Positions 56,373 through 64,000 of a stretch of 64,000 nucleotides of DNA are shown here, piece after piece. Numbering within the stretch: the stretch's first letter is position 1; each line of letters begins with the position of its first letter. The stretch is taken from the NCBI GenBank assembly GCA_030015575.1, contig CM057338.1, forward strand, positions 825,956,353 to 826,020,352, given 5' to 3'. The position numbers were made by a program, and so were the translations under genes. The notes under the pieces were generated by a model that did not search any database, was not told where the DNA came from, and saw nothing but the letters and a program-made list of their open reading frames with translations. This DNA is from Agapanthus africanus (Eukaryota; Streptophyta; Magnoliopsida; Asparagales; Amaryllidaceae).

Positions 56373-58565
56373 TGTTGGGATTACTTAGCACCCTACTGGG
56401 TTTTCACAGCAACTACCATGCTATATTTAAAAATTCTAAGGTGCTAATCAATCCAAAGCTAGGATCAAGCTAGAGTAAATAAACGAAATGAACATGTAAT
56501 CAACCATTACAAGTAGTGAGCAAGGAATACAACCTTTGTAGACCGGTCCTTCACTTCTAAAGCTCCATGTTGACGTCCCTTCGCTGTGAACTTGGTAAGT
56601 GAAGATTTCCCGAACTCTAGAATAGTTCTCTCGGAGAAATGAACAAGCTTGCACGAAGTCTTCGAGGCCGAAGATGATCTACGTCGAGGAGACTCAAACC
56701 CAAGCTACCTCTTCACTAGGTCAAGAACTTTGTGAAGAGAACACCATTTACTACCCAAGCAAGTGTATATGATGATGAAATAGGAAGTGGTCTCACATTA
56801 GATTTTATTTTCTCACAATATTTCATCACTAATCCAAAACCTAGAAAGCTTTTGGAGTTTAGATGAAGAAGAAGAAGAATGAACTCATCTCATGAGAGAG
56901 GTAAACATGGGTGAGTTTTTATCATATAAAAACCCTTATAGAGACTTAACTAAAGCTTAGGATCATGGTTGGGATAAGAAAATATCTTAAGTAAAAACAA
57001 ATTAGTGGACAAGTCAAATGAATCCACAAGCTTCCACAAGCTTCATCCATTTGACCATTTTCCACCTAATTTGATTAACTTTAAATAAATAAAACCCAAA
57101 GATTATCATAAGCTTAGTGTAAGTCTCATACACCCATGCCTCTTGTATCATCTAGCATGACACAAAATAATGTACATCAATATATATATATCACATATAT
57201 ACTAATGCACAAAAAAAGTGAGAAAAGAAATCATAAGTGAGCATGTATTAGTTAATGTAGGTTAATATATCAAATATATAATTATACATTAAATTATTAA
57301 ATAAACACTTGATTTAATAATCCGGCTATATCACATATAACTGACTCATATCAAATGTAACAACTTATTGAATCAACGCTTGATCCGATAACCCGGCTAT
57401 ATCACATATAACCGACCGAAGTCACAAATCGCGAGAATAGAATACGGTATCACATACTCGTATTATTCTCGGTCCCGCACATATCTCATATATGCTCCTA
57501 CTTCGTTTCGCCTGAGCCAGGAAACCTCTGTGTAGGACTCTAAAGACTCGTCAATACGCCGGCAGTAGGTGATGATCATATCAAACACCCACAAGCCGCA
57601 AGAGGCGTGCTAAACGTAACGTCCACTGGGTATTGAGCGATCAGAAGATCAACAAGCAAGCCTGCTCATACTCCTGCGAATCCAATCAGTAACACTTACC
57701 GTACAGTCCGGTCTCTTCATCTGATATGTCGGATATCTCGTCTAGGGGTGGTAAACGTCAGACCCCAGTAACTCGATAAGTCATGCCGATATGAGGCTTA
57801 TAACGGGTCGAGAAACTACTAGTAACACTTATCAGTAAATCTCAGAATCAGCCCTGGCCAGGGACTTCATATTATAGCCAATCGAGCATAGCGCAACATC
57901 AACCCCCAATACCGGGAGAGAAGAATCCCCTCCTATCGCTCATTGCCTCTATATGACTCGGGACTGTACCCAAAAACCACCGTTTTGCACGTTCTCATGA
58001 ACGTGGTAATGTGGAAATCAAAGAACAGTGGAAATCACACAAGACTCTATGACGATCTCGGGTCGACAGACTAACCTGTACCAGTGTCACCAGAAAACTT
58101 CCATCTGACGTGAGGTATAATACCATCTGGGAGTTCTCGGCGAGTCCGTCCAGTGTACCCAGTCTCCACTGAGCACCCATATATCATCTCTAATTTCAAA
58201 CACCAATGGATATGGGATCATCCATCGCCCATCTACATGGATCAAGAAGGTATACGCTAGTCTACTTTGGTATATCGATGCCCCGTCTCGATACACCCAC
58301 GACTAGGGACATTAAAGGATGTACTTACCGACTAACTTTGTCCCGCTAGTATGATCTGCATCATAATCTAGGTAGTCAAGTACGCATCCTAAGGGCTTAC
58401 CAACTTGTAACAGAGAGACAATTAGTGTACATGTTAAGATAAAGAGTAACCAAATAGCATACTATCATATCGAGCAAGAAAGTCCTCCCTATATATGTCC
58501 AAGCATCCACTATAATATACATCTCATGTACAGTAATGGTCTCCAGGGCATACATATAACTAACA
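56373..58565 (-). repeat. 5' LTR of element C
   Basis: 2193 bp, TGTTGGGATTAC to AACTAACA, uninterrupted. Palindrome CCCTGGCCAGGG at 57852-57863. Target copy CGAGT follows at 58566-58570. Confidence 0.93.
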
Positions 58566-58570
58566 CGAGT

Positions 58571-60032
58571 GTGTTCCTACTGTTCTTTGATTACTACCCT
58601 ACCACGGCTCTGATGAGTCGTGCAAACAGGTAGTAGTTGGGTGCAGTCCCGAAGCACTTAGAGGCAGTGGCGGTTAGATAGGATTCGTCTCTCCCAGTGT
58701 TGGGGGTTGATGTCGCGCTGTGGTTCGGAAAGCCATTACACAAAGTCCCTGGCCAAGGCAAGCGAGATTTACTGGTAGGTACTCCAGTAGTTTCTCAGGG
58801 TGTTTTGGGCTGCACTCTGACACGAATTATTGCACTATTAGGGGTCTGACGTTTACCTCCCTACTAGGCCCGATATGCGATACTCTTAGACGAACAGACC
58901 GGACTGTACGGAGATTGCCACAGACAGACTCCGTAGGAGTTCGGATGAGTTTGCTCATCAGCCTTCTTATTGACAGATACCTGGCTAGACGTTACGTGCA
59001 GCTAGTACCGCTGACATGCTTGTGGTTAAACCCACTTCCAGCGTACTGTCGAGTCTTTAGAGTCCCACACAGAGGTTTTTCCTGCTTCGGGCGAAACGAT
59101 GTATAGGTCGTATGGTTTTTCGACAGGGATCGATCACATACGTGTACTTGTACACGTATGATGTTCGGGCGGATAATACTAGTGGGATTTGGTTTAAACC
59201 AGATCCTAGTATTAGATTATTGGATTAGTTTCGTCTCATTTTATTCGTGTTTCTCGGAATACGGATACAGGTATGTATATACGGATGAAAGGGGCATTCT
59301 TGTAATTACTCAAGTTTGCTTCTAGATGAGTAGACCTCATTATATGTATTAGCATTTAGGTTAAATGCTTAATGAGGTGGAATTATGAGGTGGAGTTATG
59401 TGGTATTTTAGTGAAAATTGAGCATGGCTTCCTGTTGAATTTTTGGACTCTTTTGAGGAAAATGAAGACTTAGATATTTATGAGATAATTTGAGATATTT
59501 GTGTGAGATATTTTCATTTGCCTTAAAGTTTTCATATGAGCCATTTTCATTTATCATTATCACAAATACACTCTCTTTCCTCAAGCTTTCTTCATCACCT
59601 TCTCAAGAACCCTATTTGTCTTATGAGTTGAGAATCCTAGGGTTTGTGAGATTACTAGATCCATAATCACTCTCTACTCATTCTAAGCTACTTATTTTAT
59701 CACACCAAGTACCCTAGTTATCTCATCTTAGAGGTTAAAGCTCAATTTTGGCACTCTCGGGTGGATCTTCTTTGACGTGGAGAAGCCGACGAAGAGGCAC
59801 GATCCATTCTCACTCTAAGGAGCTCACGACTAGGAGAAGGACAGCGAGGAGAAGATGGACATGTAGCTTGAGGTATAACTTCCTTACATAGTAGTTAATC
59901 CTCCGAGTTAGTTCGTTAGTTAGGATTTAGTATCGATCCTGGAGTTTAGTCGATGTTACGAAGCACATAAAAATCGTTTTTTGCAAACTACGCCTCCCTG
60001 CGAACACATGGGGTGCATGGCATCGACTTAAA
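58571..60032 (+). repeat. LTR E, second part (B subfamily, plus orientation)
   Basis: Reverse complement of element B's LTR continuing from where 24976 broke off, through the subfamily-specific half, to an end reading ATCGACTTAAA where B's LTR has its terminus. It carries an 11-bp perfect inverted repeat CATACGTGTAC/GTACACGTATG at 59137-59160 and a GGAT..TTTAAA..ATCC hairpin at 59187-59208. Plus-strand frames here are by-products. Confidence 0.85.
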
Positions 60033-61479
60033 CTTCTTGACCCTGACAAAGGGCGATGGCCGGTCTCATAGCCACTGGTGTTAGTTAATCACTAAAGATA
60101 GTATATAGGTACTCACTAGAGATGGGTACACTTGACGGATTCGCCGGGAACATGCTAGATGGTATTATACCTATTGTTAGATAGCAGTTCTCAGGTGACA
60201 TGAGTATAGGTTAGTCTGTCGACCTGAGATCGTCATTTGTCTTGTGCGAGTTCCTACCGTGCTTTGATTACTACCCTACCACATCTCAAAAGAGTCCTGC
60301 AAATAGGTTTTAGTTGGGTCAGTCCTTACCCACTTGGAGGCATTGAGCAGATAATCGGGGATTCGTCTCTCCCGGTATTGGGGATAGATGTCGTGCAGTG
60401 GTCGGGTGGCCATCACCAGAAATCCTTAGCCAAGGTGGATGAGATTTACTGATTTAGATCAGTAGTTTCTCAGTGGCCGATGAGCTTCACACCGACACGA
60501 ATTATCGCGTTATTAGGGGTCTGACTTTATCTACCTCTAGACCCGATATGCGATACTCTTAGATGAACATACCGGACTGTATGAAGATTGTCACAGACAG
60601 GCTCAGTAGGGGTACGAATGAGTTTTCTCATCGGCCTTCCTTTCGTTCAATACATTGGTAGCTGTTATATACAGCTAGTGCCGCTGACGTGCTTGTGGTT
60701 AAACCCACTGTCAGCGTATTGACGAGTGTTTAGAGTCCCACACAGAGGGTTTTCCCGGTTTAGGAAATATGATGTAGATGATATATGTTGGTACATACAG
60801 GTGTCCAATTAAATATTTATATAGGCTACACGGACTTTAATCGCATGGTTGATAATACTAGCGGCTTAGGATTAAGATGGATTATTAAATTAAGTTTTGA
60901 TTTAATAATTTATATATATATATATATATTTTAATATATGTATTCTAGTATTATTGTTCACTATTCATTTTCTCTCTTGACTATTCATATTTTTATATAG
61001 ATACGTGTATATGTATTTCAATATGTATACCGGGTTGTATTCCGTATTTATACGGAATTTGTTCTAGAAGATGGACACCTAATTTGTGAATATTCATTTA
61101 TGAATATTGATATAAAATGAGGTGGAGGGTGAGGTGCCATTGAGCATGCTTGAAGACATGTAGATAGAAATGGGCTTCATTAGTTTATTATACAATGTAA
61201 TGGGATTTTTTATTTGCGTTGTTGTGAGAAAAATATGAAGCCATTCTATTCTTCTTCAATTATTCACTCTCTCATGCTTTTCAAGGCTTGCTTATGGCTA
61301 AGTTTTCTCACCTCCTCCTCTTTCTTCTTCTTCACCAGCTCTCTTGATCTTTAGATTTGAAAGAAAAGGATAGTGGAAAATTCCTACATCCCCACTCTCC
61401 ATTCCAAGCGAGCTTGGAGCATCGGTTGCTTCAATAGATGAAGCTGGAGCTTGTATCGGTTCTTTCTGGTGGATCATCT
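60033..61479 (+). repeat. LTR F (D/G subfamily), truncated at both ends
   Basis: Aligns with 61815-63240 of the next LTR, so about 330 bp of its start are missing. It ends abruptly at 61479, where the next LTR begins, partway through the LTR. Its palindrome reads CCTTAGCCAAGG, one base off. A TA dinucleotide run lies at about 60908-60930. Confidence 0.8.
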
Positions 61480-63476
61480 TGTTGGATATAGTGCCCTCAA
61501 GGAAATTATTGTAATCGTAGGCAGGCGATTATGACTATTAAGGGAGGACCTATACGGGCAGAACAGTCTTACTTAAGATGATAGTATGCTATATGGTTCA
61601 TCTCTATCATCATGTACATGTATTATATGGTATTACAGATCACTATTACATGTTGATAGAGCCCATATGATTCTTGCTGGACTAGCAGGGTTATTGTGGC
61701 GATCATAGTTATGAGAACGGGATAGTCTATAAGCAAATTCTTAAATGTCCCTAGTCGTGGGAATATCGAGACTGGGGATCGATATTCCAGAGTAGACTAG
61801 TCTATACGTTTCTTGACACCGACGAGGGACGATTTCCAGTCTCCCAGCTATTGGTATCGATTAGTCACCAAAGATAGTATACAGGTGCTCATTAGGTTAT
61901 GAGTTACATTAGACGGCCTCGCCGGGAACATGCTAGATAGTATTATACCTAATATAAAATAGCAGTTCTTAGGTGACATGAGTACATGTTAGTCTGTCGA
62001 CCTGAGATCGTCATTTGTCTCGTGTAAGTTCCCACTGTGCTTTGATTACTACCCTACCATGGCTCAAAGGAGTCATGCAAACAAATTTAAGTTGGGTACA
62101 GTCCCGAGCCACATAGAGGCAGTGAGCGGATCGTCGGGGATTCGTATGTCTTAGTATTGGGGGTAGATGTCGCACTGTGCGTGGGTAGCCATCACCAGAA
62201 ATCCTTGGCCAAGGTGGACGAAATTTACTGATTTGGATTAGTAATTTCTCAGTGGGTGATGGGTTTCACACCGACTCGAATTATCGCGTTATTAGGGGTC
62301 TGACATTATCCACTTCTAGACCCGATATACGATACTCTTAGACGAACATACCGGACTGTATGGAGATTGTCACAGACATGCTCAGTAGGGGTACAGATGA
62401 GTTTGCTCGTCGGCCTTCCTTTTGCTCAATACCCGGGTAGCCGTTACATACAGCTTGTGCCGCTGACGTGCTTACGGTTAAACCCAATGTCAGTATATTG
62501 ACGAGTCTTTAGAGTCCCACACAGAAGGTTTTCCCAGTTTAGGCGATATGCTATAGATAGCGCATGTTGGTATATACAGGTGTTCGATTAAATATGTGTA
62601 CAGGCCACATGTACTTTAATCGGATGGTTGATAATACCAACGGCTTAGGATTAAGCGGGATTATTAAATCAAATCTTGATTTAATAATTTGTATATATAT
62701 TTTAAATATATATATTCTAGTATTATTGTTCACTATTCATTTTCTCTTTTGGCTATTCGTATTTTTATACGGATACGCATATATGTATTTCAATACGTAT
62801 ACCGGGCTGTATTCCGTATTTATACGGAATTTGTTCTAGAAGATGGACACCTCATTTGTGAATATTCATTTATGAATATTCATGAAATGAGGTAGAGGGT
62901 GAGGTGGCATTGAGCATGGTTGAAGACATGTAGAGAGGAATGAGCTTCATTATTTTATTACATATTGTTATGAGTTTTTTATTTGTATGGTTGCAAAAAA
63001 TAATATGAAGCCATTCTTCATTATATGATTATTCATTCATTCTATCATATTCTTTCAACACTTGGTCATGGTTATTTTTCCTCACCTCCTCCTTCTACAT
63101 TTGCTCTCATGAGCTTAGATTTGAGAGAAAAAATAGTGGAAAATTCCTACATCCCCACTCTCCATTCCAAGCGAGCTTGGAGCGTTGGTTGCTTCACTAG
63201 GTGAAGCCGGAGCATGGATCGGTTCTTTCAGGTGGATCATATTCGGCAAAAGAGGGCCGGCTTGCAAATACGACCCGGAGCTCTTGAGAGCATGCTAGAG
63301 TCCAACCCAATTGGAACAAATTAAGACGCTACAATGGTTGTGATTTATATCTTGTTATGGTTTTAGTTTAGGTGTTTGGTTCAATTCTTGGGTTTTAGTT
63401 TCTAGCGCCACAAAAAATTTTGTTTTTGAATTCTGCATTAGCCACGAGTTAGCGGCGAGAGAACTAGAAACCAACA
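61480..63476 (+). repeat. 5' LTR of copia element G (plus orientation)
   Basis: 1997 bp, TGTTGGATATAG to ACCAACA, followed directly by a primer-binding site on the plus strand, so it is a 5' LTR. Its start is the mirror of element D's LTR end (CTATCTCCAACA). Palindrome CCTTGGCCAAGG at 62203-62214; hairpin CGATTAAA/TTTAATCG at 62585-62622. It is inserted in LTR F. The rest of the element lies right of the window. Confidence 0.9.
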
Positions 63477-63477
63477 A

Positions 63478-63490
63478 TGGTATCAGAGCC
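63478..63490 (+). other. Primer-binding site of element G
   Basis: TGGTATCAGAGCC two bases after the LTR end; initiator tRNA-Met type, on the plus strand. Confidence 0.92.
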
Positions 63491-63805
63491 ACCCAAACAC
63501 CCTAAACTAGATAGATACGACTTCCGAATCCAGCCGGTTTTTGCCCCGCAAAAACTGCCGCAAACCCATTAACTTTTTTCATGTTATCATGATGATTGAT
63601 TCTCCACGGGCTCTCGGTTTGGACTAAGAACCTGCGGGGAGGTGCGCGGAGACCTCGGGCACATCCTGGAAGGATATAGGGAGGGCCCATCCCCCTGAGA
63701 CACCCTAAGGTGGCCTTGGGAGGGTGGGGACCCGGCACTACCTCACAAGGCAGTTTCGGGTCTGCCTACCCTCCTGACTACCTTAGGGTGGCCTAAGGGG
63801 ATAGG
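63491..63805 (+). mobile_element. Leader start of copia element G
   Basis: 315 bp of GC-rich non-coding leader. It holds two short hairpins, CCTAAGG/CCTTGGG (63704-63720) and CCTTAGG/CCTAAGG (63781-63798). No coding frame is visible. It is cut by the LTR starting at 63806; ATAGG at 63801-63805 would be that LTR's target copy. Confidence 0.65.
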
Positions 63806-64000
63806 TGTTGGGGTCCTTAGCACCCTGGCCGCTAACCGCAGCCGTTACGGAATGAAAACCTTTCACTGTTAAAAAACTTGGCGATACAAACGACACCCTA
63901 GAATCTAACCAAACATTGAAACTAGCGAACTTAAGAGATCTTAGCTACTGTGATAGAGAGTTATACCAAAAGATCCGTGTCCTTTGGTCTTTTACCCTCT
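63806..64000 (-). repeat. Start of another copia LTR, cut by the window edge
   Basis: Begins TGTTGGGGTCCTTAGCACCC, close to TGTTGGGATTACTTAGCACC of element C, so by analogy a minus-orientation element. Only 195 bp are visible. Confidence 0.65.

Larger units (their letters stand above)
24977..58565 (-). mobile_element. Copia element C, expanded by two nested elements
   Basis: The outer boundaries are TGTTGGGATT at 24977 and AACTAACA at 58565, flanked by CGAGT. Of 33.6 kb, about 10.1 kb is C itself; the remainder is copia D and a Tekay-like gypsy, both inside C's left LTR. The pieces of that LTR add up to about 2176 bp, against 2193 bp for the intact right LTR. The interior (50608-56372) has the same order and leader as element A. 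Confidence 0.93.

Noticed and set aside
58605-58640. CTGATGAG near CAAAC, resembling a hammerhead ribozyme core as found in plant retrozymes
   Set aside because: The GAAA box, stem II and cleavage triplet are missing, and the equivalent stretch in the B LTR (about 4504-4524) reads CTCAAAGGAG. It is a chance substitution.
63478-63490. tRNA-like sequence
   Set aside because: Only the 3' end of initiator tRNA-Met is matched, in antisense, directly beside an LTR: a primer-binding site, not a tRNA gene. The same applies to 3178, 19074, 34311, 45827 and 56360.

Overview
The window looks like intergenic DNA from a large, repeat-rich flowering-plant genome. I found no host gene, rRNA gene or tRNA gene. 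Almost every base belongs to LTR retrotransposons nested inside one another. The evidence for a plant is the element types: Ty1/copia elements primed by initiator tRNA-Met, a Tekay/Del-like chromovirus with 4.1-kb LTRs, and a Tat-like Ty3/gypsy element with SVFxRL repeats in its gag. All coding regions carry stops or frameshifts.

Left block (1-24541). A Tat-like gypsy element on the minus strand is the substrate: 5' LTR about 23593-24541, gag about 21282-23504 and 10460-10950, then protease and reverse transcriptase at 5093-8232. It was broken by three insertions: copia element A (10951-21281, TSD GTGTT), a solo LTR (8238-10454, TSD CGATG), and copia element B (5' LTR 3192-5087, leader 1070-3191, remainder left of the window). 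B's interior is itself interrupted by another LTR (1-1069).

Right block (24637-64000). A plus-strand LTR (E, 24637-24976 plus 58571-60032) was split by copia element C (24977-58565, TSD CGAGT). C's left LTR was hit twice more: by copia element D (26342-36578, TSD GTAAA, LTRs nearly identical) and by a Tekay-like gypsy (36794-50001, TSD GGACT). To the right lie a truncated LTR F (60033-61479), a plus-strand LTR with its primer-binding site (61480-63490), and the start of another LTR (63806-64000).

The elements work as one ecosystem. Thirteen LTRs belong to one copia superfamily: the first ~1 kb (in element orientation) is shared and the remainder differs between subfamilies. A, B, C and D have a 2-3 kb leader between primer-binding site and protease, with no recognisable gag. 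That leader holds several repeated RNA-like hairpins whose stems change in a coordinated way between copies. D moved recently yet has a badly decayed pol. Together these point to a gag-less family mobilised in trans and carrying a structured leader, which is the most interesting signal here.
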